In this document: positions 1-8,651 of the stretch, piece by piece
Numbering within the stretch: position 1 is the stretch's first letter
Layout of the letters: each line of letters begins with the position of its first letter
Assembly: GCA_014885115.2 (NCBI GenBank)
Contig: WKLE02003864.1
Span: 1-15,279, forward strand
Direction of reading: 5' to 3'
Length of the DNA: 15,279 bases
From: Asterionellopsis glacialis
Taxonomy: Eukaryota > Bacillariophyta > Plagiogrammaphyceae > Rhaphoneidales > Asterionellopsidaceae
Notes under the pieces: generated by a model
Databases searched by the model: none
Seen by the model: only the letters and a program-made list of their open reading frames with translations
Told to the model about the DNA's origin: nothing
Translations under genes and position numbers: made by a program

Positions 1-403
1 CCGTACATGTGATCTACCGGTACTCCACAGGAACAGAGAGTCCTAGAGTACCTGGTACCATTTTTAGTTATTAATTTTCATATTATGTACTTCACACTTG
101 AAGTTGATGTGACGTTTGCAAACTTTAAAATAGTCCAATCAAAATTGATCACTTGGATCCCTTGTTAAAATGCATAAACCAATCAGGGAGAAGAATCTTC
201 TCATTCAAAGGCCTCCCGAAACAACCTCAAAACCAGTCAAAAAAAGGATTTTTCAAATGTTCCACACCTTCACACACAGCACTTGAAAGCTTTTGTTCTT
301 CCGTCACTGCTTCCACAACAAGCATTACGAACTGTAGAACGAATCTAGACCAAAATCTCTCATAAAAACGTCAGAATCGACCAAGCCAAAAACAAAGCCA
401 ACC
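1..403. other. Intergenic, upstream of the carrier gene
   Basis: No gene is supported here. The left edge holds a copy of the GTAC-centred palindrome seen elsewhere in the window (TACCTGGTACCA, 49-60). The rest is AT-rich, and the last part before 404 is probably the 5' UTR and promoter of the carrier. A TGACGT at 110-115 and an ACGTCA at 368-373 resemble diatom CO2/cAMP-responsive elements, but six-base matches are expected by chance. An open frame at 153-365 has no recognisable protein character. Confidence 0.5.
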
Positions 404-1463
404 ATGTCTACGTCTAACAAACCAAATCTTATGCAATCTATTGCTCTTGGTGGTGCATCATGTGTCTTCACCGTGAACTTTACCCACCCCATCGAAGTAA
501 GTTTTTATGTATGCATGAATGACTTTTGTCGGCGAATATATTTTCAAAGAATGTTCTCATTTGGGAACCAAAAGAGAAATTTCCTATTATAGATCATCCG
601 ATGCACTGTTGTAGGAATTGATGATAAATTCATACATACATCTACTCATATATCCTAACTTTTATCTTTTGCGTCGACAACTTTTATGATGTTTATCTTT
701 GCAGCTCGTCAAGACTCGTATGCAAGTGACCGGAAATGGTCTTGGTTACACTGTAACCAACTTAATGAAGACGGAAGGTGCTACAGCCTTTTGGAAGGGC
801 ATTGCCTTTGCATGGGGTCGCGAGGCATCATATGCATCTATCAAACTTGGTGCCTATGCACCCGTTCGTGATGCTATTGGTGCTGGTGACAAAAATGCTC
901 CCTTTTACCTCAAGTTTTTGGCTGGTGCCTTGACAGGAGGTTTTGGATCAATCGTAGGTAACCCCTTTGATGTTTGCAAAACTTTGGCACAAGCCAATTC
1001 CGGCAAAGCTGTTCCTTTGACAACGCTTGTGGGTAATATGTATAAAGATCAAGGTATTGCTGGATTTTACAGAGGTGTTGAAGCCAATATTATGCGTGCC
1101 TGTGTCCTTAATGCTACCAAAATGGGTGTTTATGATATTGCAAAGGGTAAGGTTGTGGAAAGTACTGGTTGGGGACGTAAGGATCCCCAAACTGTCTTTT
1201 GTTCCGCCATGGTTGCTGGACTTGCCATGACTGTCACTGTCGCACCATGGGATATGATCCGTACCAAACTTATGAATCAACCTACCGATAAGAAGATTTA
1301 TGATGGTTTCTTGGACTGCTTTGTCAAGACTGTCAAGGAAGGTGGTCCACTTTCATTGTGGCGTGGATTTGTTCCCATCTGGGCTCGATTTGCTCCCACC
1401 TCAACCATCCAACTCTTGACAATTGAAGCGTTGTATGGTGCATTTGGATTCTCTGGTATCTAG
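404..1463 (+). CDS. Mitochondrial carrier (SLC25) family protein, two exons
   Basis: This inner-membrane metabolite transporter is encoded by join(404..496, 705..1463), 283 residues, close to the roughly 300 usual for SLC25. Splicing the GT-AG intron joins PIE to LVKTRMQ and restores the first carrier signature PIELVKTRMQ (residues 29-38). The second is [11 protein letters not shown] (117-127) and the third [10 protein letters not shown] (212-221), so all three tripartite repeats are present. Other family hallmarks are FWKG (about 60-63), FYRG (152-155) and LWRG (249-252). The [13 protein letters not shown] stretch and the pattern of the first two signatures resemble the dicarboxylate/uncoupling-protein branch (DIC/UCP-like). 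That branch is an inference and the substrate is unknown. In the second signature the usual second basic residue is Leu125. The start sits in caaccATGtc, and no cleavable presequence is evident, as is normal for carriers. The next gene is convergent. Confidence 0.93.
497..704 (+). other. Spliceosomal intron, phase 0, 208 nt
   Basis: The donor is GAA|GTAAGT and the acceptor TTTGCAG|CTC. The intron length is not a multiple of three, and its reading frames contain stops. Removing it fuses the two halves of the first mitochondrial-carrier signature exactly between E31 and L32, which is strong internal proof of both splice sites. It is the only intron I can support in the window. Confidence 0.93.
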
Positions 1464-2186
1464 AATTAATATGCGAGAAAAAGAAACATATTATTATAAA
1501 TACATGTACACGTGAATCTTTTTTTTTTCAAGCGGAATAGTAGTTGAATAATTTTTATAAATTGAGAGTGAATTACGAATGGAATAATTGCAAAGAGCGA
1601 CCGCATACATTTCATTTTTGTTGGCTTGGACGGAACTAAATAAGACTGGCAGCTGGGTGGGGGGCTCATGAGGAAGTGCAAAGTAGGGAGGGTTCGTCAC
1701 ATTGTGGAGAACTTCTTCACATAGCACTGGTATTTTCAATTATTGGACTCTTATCGAAAGAGCATACACAGCAATGCGTAAATGCAGGAAAATACTAGAA
1801 ATCTCCCTCTTAGACCCAAAAAGTATATGTTAGATGAGGTGCCACTGTTTGAGGAGCTTTCTCCGTTCGGAACAGCCCGAACTGTTAAAGAAAATTAAAC
1901 GATATTTTTCTCCAGACAGTCATTAAAGATGATCGAACATAATTTCCAGTAGATTGTGTATTATTAATTTCTAATTTCTAAACAGGGTGTAAATCTTTTG
2001 AAAATTATCTTTGTAAAACAAAAGACGGTAGGCGTCCCCCACAACAACAGTGTTCCGATTTATCCGCCCTCCAAACCATTATGGTCACTCTTTAATTATT
2101 ATTTTTGCTGTTTGAAAATTCATGAAATGTCTCACTACGGACAAATAACGTGCAATATTTTCAAATTTCCCCTCTTCCGCACCTTT
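1464..2186. other. Intergenic between convergent carrier and RPB8 genes
   Basis: This AT-rich spacer must hold the 3' UTRs and poly(A) sites of both flanking genes. A T-run lies at about 1520-1529. A short inverted repeat, GTTCGG (1865-1870) and CCGAAC (1877-1882), could form a 6-bp stem with a 6-nt loop. Short open frames on either strand look random, and no RNA gene was recognised. Confidence 0.5.
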
Positions 2187-2630
2187 TTAATCCTTCTTTA
2201 GCAATATAAATAATCTCATATCTGGTAAGATTTTCCCCAAATGTTTGTGATCACCCGTTAGACGCATCAAAAGTCCACCAAAGCTTGCAGCAATAACAAC
2301 TATGTTATCCTTTTTATGCTCCATATTAAAGATTCGTCCATGCATTACATATTCGTAGTTGTCGGCAAGAGTGGGTTCGCTTGTGGGATTATATGAAAAA
2401 TGATCTTCAGGAGAACCATCTAAATGAAGTGTGGATGCCAAAACCAAAGTTATTTTGTCAGCTTCTCTTACCTTGTAGATGTCAGAATTAATGTCAAGAA
2501 GTAAATCGCATTCAAAGGTTGTCCCTGTCGCTGCTAAACGGTTGGTCCTGTCAAATTTCTTCCCATCAGGATTCAATGCTGTTACTTCAAAGATATCTTC
2601 AAATAACGTTACATTAGCTACAGATTCCAT
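2187..2630 (-). CDS. DNA-directed RNA polymerases I, II and III subunit RPB8 (RPABC3)
   Basis: RPB8 is a small subunit shared by all three nuclear RNA polymerases, and forms an OB-fold-like barrel that docks on the largest subunit. The intronless frame encodes 147 residues (human 150, yeast 146). Family landmarks are visible in order: N-terminal TLFEDIFEV (8-16); the LLLDINSDIYKV strand pair (43-54); LVLASTLHL (62-70); the loop plus LADNYEYVMHGRIF (88-101, compare LADDYDYVMYG in animals); and the near-invariant SFGGLLMRL (116-124). The ending FILLKK (141-146) is in the expected place. The start is the only plausible ATG (2628-2630). The gene is convergent with the carrier and divergent from the gene at 3850, so it has its own promoter in the 2631-3849 spacer. 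It is a core housekeeping gene, with no sign of decay or transfer. Confidence 0.96.
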   Translation of the reverse strand: MESVANVTLFEDIFEVTALNPDGKKFDRTNRLAATGTTFECDLLLDINSDIYKVREADKITLVLASTLHLDGSPEDHFSYNPTSEPTLADNYEYVMHGRIFNMEHKKDNIVVIAASFGGLLMRLTGDHKHLGKILPDMRLFILLKKD

Positions 2631-3063
2631 TTTTGTGTTTGTCTTTTTCTAGATAGTATATATTATATTACTGCGTAATCTAAGGGATTTGGATGAGTTT
2701 GTTGGGAAACGTGCTTGTGCTCTTGTTGCAATTTTGAAAAACTATTGCGGGATACCCATGTCGCTGCTAAAGGTGATGGGTAGTCTCTAGTGCAATTATA
2801 AGGATTCCTCTTATGCATCAGTCCTATGTACCAGTCCTACAACAACCGTGTACTAGTACCAGGTACGCCACGAGCCGCACAAATAATTTTTTAAAATATT
2901 AAAATATGCGGCCACATTTTTCCGTGCGCCGGGGGGTATAATATGTCCGTTCGTTCTGAACCGTTCGTACCTCAACTGTACGTATTTGGTATCAGAACTG
3001 AAATTTGTACAGTGAGATTAATAGTTTGTATCAATATAGGTACGAAGCTCAACATGGTACAAA

Positions 3064-3087
3064 TACGTATGTGTTTTAACATACGTA
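3064..3087. repeat. Perfect 9-bp inverted repeat, 6-nt loop
   Basis: TACGTATGT (3064-3072) and ACATACGTA (3079-3087) are exact reverse complements separated by GTTTTA. There is no T-run after it that would suggest a terminator. It lies between divergent genes, so it may be a regulatory site or chance; function is unknown. Confidence 0.6.
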
Positions 3088-3398
3088 CATGTTGGAACAC
3101 CTTTCAGAGGTTGTCAAGACAGTGTCACGTGGCAAGTATTGAAATCATTTCTGTTATACGAAATACCGAGATCTGCTTTTGAAACAGGTGGTTGAGACAA
3201 AAATGTTAGATATGGACAGAAATTTGCCAGTTCTGGTTTGTCTACTCCGTCGGTCCGCTTCAACAGTTAGTACCCAGATACAGTACGGGTATATTATAAT
3301 ATATAGTTCTCTCAGTTTTGTTTGTTTGTGTTTCACGGTTCTTGTTTTCTCACCCCGATAATACCCCGTACCATCTGCCTTGGCATCTGCTGTCTCAT

Positions 3399-3431
3399 TT
3401 TCTCTCTAGGGGATTCGACTCTAGAGAGAAA
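3399..3431 (+). repeat. Perfect 11-bp inverted repeat in the putative leader of the 3850 gene
   Basis: TTTCTCTCTAG (3399-3409) and CTAGAGAGAAA (3421-3431) are exact reverse complements around an 11-nt loop (3410-3420). A G-T wobble could extend the stem by one pair. It lies inside the 635-nt ATG-free stretch before the 3850 start. If that stretch is transcribed, it would form a stable leader hairpin; alternatively it is a DNA-binding site. A T-loop-like TTCGA in the loop made me consider a tRNA, but the flanks do not pair as one. Confidence 0.65.
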
Positions 3432-3849
3432 GAAGAGAGAACAAGGGAAACAGCCACCGAAAACTAAATAATAGACCTCATTGTTTTCTCTATCGTGACT
3501 GGCTCTTACGAGTACATACTTTGTAACTGGTTACTCTTGCTTGCTTTTTGACGACATAACGACATTACACGATACGACCCCCCAAGAAACCCACCACACC
3601 CAGCGGGATTGCCAAGAACGAACCGAAAGAAACACTGCATACAGTTTCATTGTACGACTGGTGTCTGCTGCGACTGTTTCAGTGACAGCGTACCTGTACC
3701 CTTTCCCGTCTACCATCACGAGTCATAAAAAATACAAGAAGTGGAAATTAATCGTGCCACTTACGAAACAGTACTCAACAAACAAACAAACAAACAGTAC
3801 ACGGACAACAGCAACAACAACAGCAACACTGACGTTCAACTAACTGTTC

Positions 3850-4554
3850 ATGATAGAAACATTAACCATGTCATTACAACATATGAATCCTCCTCCTTCT
3901 CATTGTGAGGATAATGAGTTTTCATCACTATCACCATCACCACTGCAAAGAACAAGAAAAACTCATTCGATACGACGTAGTTCAGTTGAAACAGAAGATC
4001 AAGAGATATTAGCCACATATTCTCCGGCTGCTGCACAAGAAGCAGCGATGATCCATCATTATTCAAATAATACTAATACTAATAATAATCGACAACGTAC
4101 GCAACACCACCACCACCATACTCATCAAACTCATCAAAGACAAGATTCAGAAGATACGAGTAATCTTTTAAAAGCAATTGAAGCGTACGAAGCCTTGGAA
4201 GAAGAAGCTGCAAAATCAGAAGCATGTTATCCATTAGAAGAAGAATTGGACTACGATGATCAAAGTTCTGTAAACTCCTCAAATTTATCCATCAATCATA
4301 ATACTGAAGAAGAACATTTGTTTGATTTCTTTGAAGATTATAGTCGTGATAGCCCACCGGAGACTTATACAGAAAAGGTCATTATTCGTGAAATAAAAGT
4401 TCAAGCGCCACCTAATTTACAACAGGCTTCAATGGGAATCAAAGAATCATCAACAACAAAGTTTCCATTGAATTCATTCAATTCAATGAAAATATCTGGT
4501 TCAAAAGATTTAAACAGAAAAAACCAATCACCACGACGTACAGCTATAGAATAG
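3850..4554 (+). CDS. Hypothetical low-complexity, acidic protein
   Basis: I do not recognise a family. The intronless frame encodes 234 residues and looks mostly disordered. It has a Ser/Pro-rich N terminus (13-32), a basic Ser-containing patch with RRSS (42-45) that could be a phosphorylation site, and an Asn/Thr run (73-80). A His/Gln-rich segment includes five consecutive His (86-90). An acidic helix-prone stretch follows, with SNLLKAIEAYEALEEEA (104-120), then acidic patches (129-137, 153-163) and a Ser/Lys-rich basic tail (about 198-231). No signal peptide or membrane helix is seen. The ATG at 3850 is the first after 635 ATG-free bases; an in-frame ATG at 3868 (aaccATGtc) is an alternative with better context. 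The low-complexity coding and length of the open frame argue for a real but fast-evolving, perhaps lineage-specific, protein. It converges with the SDR gene. Confidence 0.6.
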   Translation: MIETLTMSLQHMNPPPSHCEDNEFSSLSPSPLQRTRKTHSIRRSSVETEDQEILATYSPAAAQEAAMIHHYSNNTNTNNNRQRTQHHHHHTHQTHQRQDSEDTSNLLKAIEAYEALEEEAAKSEACYPLEEELDYDDQSSVNSSNLSINHNTEEEHLFDFFEDYSRDSPPETYTEKVIIREIKVQAPPNLQQASMGIKESSTTKFPLNSFNSMKISGSKDLNRKNQSPRRTAIE

Positions 4555-4923
4555 TGTGCATCGTTTTTTTTTAAAATACATTTGTTCTACAAAATTAAAT
4601 GTGTGTTCCATACCTGCAAAGAGATACTGATGTAAAGGTCACAAAAATAATGTCTTTTTAGTTTCTCTATAAACAGAAAGAAGCACAAGGAATACCCGTT
4701 TTGGTCTAAAGAATATACAATCAATACAGGGTTTTCTGGATCGCTCTTCTTAACAGTCTCTGTCTCTTTTCAAGATTCACGAGTGAACAAAAATTGACCT
4801 ATGGCCTTTTATTAAAAAAAAGGGGATTTATAATAGCAATATATTGTAATGAATGTGTAGAAAATAATCAATTTTGTATGTAGTATAGTGTTTATTTAAT
4901 TTTCTATGTTTGGTTTTTTAAAA
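4555..4923. other. Intergenic between convergent genes
   Basis: This short AT-rich spacer must hold two 3' UTRs. It contains a T-run (about 4565-4573), an A-run (about 4814-4821) and a generally A/T-rich right end. I see no gene, RNA or repeat. Confidence 0.5.
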
Positions 4924-6183
4924 CTAACGCAGTTGAGTCCATACTTGTACTGTTTTACCAACTAAGTCTTCATTCGTCAAGGCATCTCCCGCTGCACATG
5001 CTGCGTCCCGACGATTAATCTTCCGACGACTTTTTTCGAGAGGGTCATCTACTGTATCTGTTTCAGGGTCTGTGTATGTAACATCCAGACTTTCTTCTAC
5101 AAAATTATCTTCAAATTTACCGAATTGTAATATTGTATGTGTTAAACTAGGAAATTCATTCTTCACAATTTGATCGCCTTCACGTTTCAATCCATTAAAG
5201 GTACCGAATGGTGTTTCAAAATCTTGGTAGGCTTCTGGAGTCGTTGAAACATGAACAAATTCAATGGGACCTCCCTTGGATTTCGAGGCACTCTGGCCCT
5301 GATCTTGAGTACTACCGGTAACTCCCTGCCATTTGTAATCTTGTTTGTTTTGTTTCAAAGCACCTAAAATGTTTCGTAATCCTTCCACTTCGACACGACC
5401 CTTTGTGGGGTCTGCTATAGCACGGAATAAAAATGCTACATTCAAACCAGATATAGCTCGTGGTCTGTTCCCATTGAAATCGGTTGCACACCAAATAATA
5501 GAATCGACACCTTCTGTAATTGTCATACATTGAACAGGATCCAAAAGTTCAACTTCCACCAAACGTAAGTTCTGAAGATTATAATCCCTCATTTCATCCG
5601 AAAATTGAAATGTTGCTGTGCGATCTTCAGGACTCCATGCAGCACCAATATTACCCACACCATCTTCTGCACCAACCTCATAACTTAGTCGACCATATCC
5701 CCGAGAGGTACTCGAATTTTCACCAACGTAATGCACAGCAGCAACAACTTCCTTTACTTCTGGATGATTCCGTAACAAATAACGACATACCATAGAACCC
5801 AACCGTCCATTGGCACCAACTACTAAAATTCGTTTATTCCGAAGGGACATGGTATCATCTAATTCCTCTACTGCCGTCTGGACTGGAGGTGGTATATCGT
5901 AATTTCGTGGTCTAGTATCTCCCAAATCATCTTCCATTTTTCGGATTTGTTCACGTAATTCTTCAGCCTTGCTTTGTAATCGTTTCGCTTCTTCCTCACC
6001 GGTACTATCGCCATTATCGTTGGACATTCTTTTGATTGTCCTTGGGAATGTTGTGAACTTGGTTTTGGGGGCCGATGGTGTCCATGTTGCCAAGGGTGCA
6101 ACGGTAAATCCGCTCACCATGGTAACGAAGAATCCACAAATTACCACGAATGACGCCAAATAAAGGGAAGTTGGTTTCATCAT
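4924..6183 (-). CDS. Plastid-targeted NAD(P)-binding Rossmann protein (atypical SDR / NmrA-like)
   Basis: This is a 419-residue protein. Residues 1-25 form a signal peptide with the cleavage-site motif VSG|FTVAP, where Phe at +1 matches the ASAFAP rule for import into complex plastids. A Ser/Thr/Lys-rich transit region follows (about 26-53). Residues 62-88 form a charged coiled coil, and the SDR domain starts near 115. The nucleotide-binding loop is VVGANGRLG (121-129; GxxGxxG at 123-129). Later SDR features are DSIIWCAT (227-234) and IEFVHVSTT (307-315). The position expected for the catalytic YxxxK reads FNGLK (329-333), so the Tyr is absent, as in several atypical SDRs that act as regulators, chaperones or assembly factors. 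The C-terminal INRRDAACAAGDAL (389-402) fits NmrA-like proteins. The substrate is unknown. The gene is divergent from MetRS, with about 755 bp between the start codons. Two adjacent ATGs (MM) make the start nearly unambiguous. Confidence 0.85.
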   Translation of the reverse strand: MMKPTSLYLASFVVICGFFVTMVSGFTVAPLATWTPSAPKTKFTTFPRTIKRMSNDNGDSTGEEEAKRLQSKAEELREQIRKMEDDLGDTRPRNYDIPPPVQTAVEELDDTMSLRNKRILVVGANGRLGSMVCRYLLRNHPEVKEVVAAVHYVGENSSTSRGYGRLSYEVGAEDGVGNIGAAWSPEDRTATFQFSDEMRDYNLQNLRLVEVELLDPVQCMTITEGVDSIIWCATDFNGNRPRAISGLNVAFLFRAIADPTKGRVEVEGLRNILGALKQNKQDYKWQGVTGSTQDQGQSASKSKGGPIEFVHVSTTPEAYQDFETPFGTFNGLKREGDQIVKNEFPSLTHTILQFGKFEDNFVEESLDVTYTDPETDTVDDPLEKSRRKINRRDAACAAGDALTNEDLVGKTVQVWTQLR

Positions 6184-6938
6184 AATTGCAGCTTTTTGAC
6201 TAAGGCACTCAGTACGTTAATCGATGTATCTTTAATGTGGAAAAAGATGTGATAGGTACAACAATACTCTTGGACCTACTTCAGAAGAATAAAGATACTT
6301 CTCTTCTCACACTGTCAGCAAAGGATATGTCTACAACGGTGTGTTTTTCATCGTTTTTTGTCGGGAAAGATCGAGTTGCAAGAAAAAGATGTGGGAAGCC
6401 GGTAACACGTCACTTTTACGTGTTCCGAGAAGAGAATAGACGGAAGGGACAAGAAGAAAGATTAATAAAGTTAAGGTTAAATATCGTCCGTCCGTCCAGT
6501 CGATGAGCGTCTCCACCTTTTTGTTCCGTTCTCTCAACACGAAGCGCAGACACACACATTCGTCAGAATCGCCAGTACACGACCACGTACCAGCAATACA
6601 TCAATACGAGAATGTACGTGCCTCTACGAAACAAACGCAGACATGAGACCGCCCATCATTAGGCGGACGCACTTTATTTTGTTCTCTGAAAGCTTCGTGT
6701 TGTTGGCTGATGCAGATAGAGCTGAATCATCGTGTACACTTGCCATCATTCAAGGAGGAAGATACCCAATTGTGCTTTTGAGACTTGTGACAGTCTAGTC
6801 CAAGTGCTGTTGCAAAACTACGCAGGCCTTTGCTACAGTCCAATTGATCTTAGGAGAAAGAAGTATTCTATTCTTACGCACCGCTTTTCGGACTCCTCCT
6901 CAATAGAGAAATTCATTCGAAAGAAAACAACAATAACA
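6184..6938. other. Bidirectional promoter region between SDR and MetRS genes
   Basis: This spacer serves two organelle-targeted genes. It contains a GTCC tetranucleotide run (about 6487-6497), a CACACA run, and an ACGTCA (6407-6412) that may be chance. An upstream ATG at 6710 opens a 23-codon frame that ends before the MetRS start. The frame of MetRS is open back to 6732, but its first codon there is GTG and there is no ATG before 6939, so this stretch is 5' UTR or promoter. Confidence 0.5.
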
Positions 6939-8651
6939 ATGAGACTGAACGTTCTTGCTCTTACACTTCTTGCTGGCTCGGCATCAGCATTTTCTGTTCA
7001 ACGGCCGAGTGCCTTTCAAACCTTGGGTCGGACGGTCACAGCAAAACATACGTCTTTGTCAGCCACGGAAATATCTGGAACTCCCCCAACAGCTTTCGAC
7101 GACGGAAAATGTCCTTTTGAAATTACTACCCCTATTTACTATGTGAACGACAAACCACACATTGGACATGCTTACACATCTGTGGCATGTGACGTGATTG
7201 CTCGATTCATGCGTCTTTCAGGACGGGATGTTTACTTTTTAAGTGGAACAGATGAACACGGGCAAAAGGTTGAAAAGACAGCAAGGGATCGTGGTGTCGA
7301 TACTCAGCAATTTGTCGATGACGTATCTACCAATTTCCGTGACTTACTTGACTTGATGAATATTTCAAATGACAAATTTATCAGAACTACAGATGACAGT
7401 CACAAGGAAGCTGTACAGCATCTCTGGAAAACACTCACTGAAAAGGGTGCTATTTATCTTGGTGCCTACGAAGGTTGGTATTCCGTCCGTGACGAATGTT
7501 ACTATACCGAATCTGAACTCGTTGATGGAAAGGCCCCAACTGGAGCTGAAGTAGAATGGGTTGTCAAGGAACCGTCATATTTTTTTAAACTTAGTGACTA
7601 CGAAGATAAACTTCTTGAACTTTACGAGGAAAATCCAGACTTTATTGCACCAAATTCTCGAAGAAACGAAGTTTTGTCGTTCGTTAAGGGTGGATTGAAG
7701 GATCTCTCTATTAGTAGAACTTCATTTAAATGGGGTGTACCTGTCCCAGGCGATGATGACCATGTGATGTACGTTTGGATTGATGCATTGACCAACTATA
7801 TGTCAGCTCTTGGATATCCAAACATGGAAGAAGGATCTGACTTTAGCAAGTACTGGCCAGCATCACTCCACGTTGTCGGAAAGGATATCTTGCGTTTCCA
7901 TGCAGTGTACTGGCCAGCTTTCCTCATGGCCGCAGGTTTGCCAGTACCAAAACGTCTGTTTGCACATGGGTGGTGGACTAAGGACGGAGAGAAAATTTCA
8001 AAGTCACTCGGCAACGTCATTGATCCTGTTGAATTAGTTGACAAATACGGCGTGGACCAAACCCGTTTCTTCCTCATGTCGGATGTTACATTTGGTAGTG
8101 ATGGTGATTTCTCGGATGATGCCATGATCCGTACATGCAATGCCAGGCTTGCCAATGAGCTGGGTAACCTTTGCCAGAGAGTGGTTACCTTGGTGTTTAA
8201 AAACTGCGGAAAGGCTGTCCCCGCTGAAATTCAACCATACACGGCTGAAGACGAAGAAATTCTTGCCAAGGCTAAAGCTTTGCGCGAGAAGGCTGCTGGT
8301 GAGATATCTAAGCAAGCAATTCACAAATATGCAGAAGCTATGATTACCATGGTTTCAGATGCAAATAAGTATATCGACGTCATGCAACCTTGGGTTTTGA
8401 AGAAAACTGACCCTGAAAGGATGACAACTGTACTTTATGTTTTACTTGAGGTACTTCGCTACACTGCCGTTCTTTACCAACCACTTATTCCAACATCAGC
8501 AAACAAAATTCTTGATCAAATATCGGTTCCAGAAGACGAGCGTACATTTGACCACTTGACAGATGAGTATGCCGTTAAATTTGGTGCTCCCATCAACAAG
8601 GCGGTTGCCGTCTTTCCGCGTATCGAGGTGCCAGAGTTAGTTGATGCCTAA
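6939..8651 (+). CDS. Organellar methionyl-tRNA synthetase (bacterial/mitochondrial short type), plastid or dual targeted
   Basis: The enzyme ligates methionine to tRNA-Met for organellar protein synthesis, a class I synthetase. From the first ATG the product is 570 residues. Residues 1-17 are a signal peptide ending ASA|FS, the diatom plastid-import motif, followed by a transit stretch rich in Ser/Thr/Lys. The Rossmann domain begins near 60. The HIGH motif is HIGH at 74-77, TDEHGQK lies at 104-110, VMYVWIDALTNY at 276-287, WPAFLM at 325-330, and the KMSKS loop is KISKS at 352-356. An anticodon-binding helical domain follows (about 410-560), with the characteristic QPWVLKK. The connective region GWYSVRDECYYTESEL (179-194) resembles zinc-less mitochondrial-type enzymes, and there is no C-terminal EMAP or dimerisation domain. 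Organellar synthetases in diatoms are often dual targeted, so mitochondrial import is also possible. The cytosolic enzyme must be encoded elsewhere. Confidence 0.95.
   Translation: MRLNVLALTLLAGSASAFSVQRPSAFQTLGRTVTAKHTSLSATEISGTPPTAFDDGKCPFEITTPIYYVNDKPHIGHAYTSVACDVIARFMRLSGRDVYFLSGTDEHGQKVEKTARDRGVDTQQFVDDVSTNFRDLLDLMNISNDKFIRTTDDSHKEAVQHLWKTLTEKGAIYLGAYEGWYSVRDECYYTESELVDGKAPTGAEVEWVVKEPSYFFKLSDYEDKLLELYEENPDFIAPNSRRNEVLSFVKGGLKDLSISRTSFKWGVPVPGDDDHVMYVWIDALTNYMSALGYPNMEEGSDFSKYWPASLHVVGKDILRFHAVYWPAFLMAAGLPVPKRLFAHGWWTKDGEKISKSLGNVIDPVELVDKYGVDQTRFFLMSDVTFGSDGDFSDDAMIRTCNARLANELGNLCQRVVTLVFKNCGKAVPAEIQPYTAEDEEILAKAKALREKAAGEISKQAIHKYAEAMITMVSDANKYIDVMQPWVLKKTDPERMTTVLYVLLEVLRYTAVLYQPLIPTSANKILDQISVPEDERTFDHLTDEYAVKFGAPINKAVAVFPRIEVPELVDA

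Larger units (their letters stand above)
2631..3849. other. 1.2-kb divergent intergenic region: RPB8 promoter and leader of the 3850 gene
   Basis: The left part (2631-2900) should carry the RPB8 promoter. It contains a 7-bp inverted repeat TACCCAT/ATGGGTA (2753-2759, 2776-2782) and a GTAC palindrome-type copy TACCAGGTAC (2857-2866). The middle has a perfect 9-bp hairpin (3064-3087). The right part has no ATG on the + strand from 3215 to 3849, contains an 11-bp hairpin (3399-3431), and ends in CAAA and CAACAACAG repeats, as expected of a long 5' leader. A TATA-like AT stretch lies near 3290-3305. Open frames at 2943-3182, 3541-3843 and the antisense 3531-3719 show no protein character. Confidence 0.5.

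Noticed and set aside
153..365. 70-codon open frame upstream of the carrier
   Set aside because: No conserved motif, initiation context or hydrophobic pattern; it lies where the carrier promoter and leader should be.
110..373. TGACGT (110-115) and ACGTCA (368-373) as CO2/cAMP-responsive elements; others at 3830-3835 and 6407-6412
   Set aside because: Six-base words are expected about this often by chance, and spacing and flanks show no pattern.
948..1280. 110-codon antisense frame inside the carrier
   Set aside because: It is a shadow of the coding strand, whose carrier signatures are unmistakable.
3405..3432. tRNA T-arm-like GGATTCGACTC
   Set aside because: The flanking bases pair as a simple 11-bp hairpin and not as acceptor, D or anticodon arms.
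3541..3843. 100-codon frame just before the hypothetical gene
   Set aside because: It begins with TTG and contains no ATG; its composition mirrors the CAA-rich leader.
6732..6938. N-terminal extension of MetRS by 69 codons
   Set aside because: The first codon is GTG and there is no ATG before 6939, where a textbook plastid signal peptide begins.
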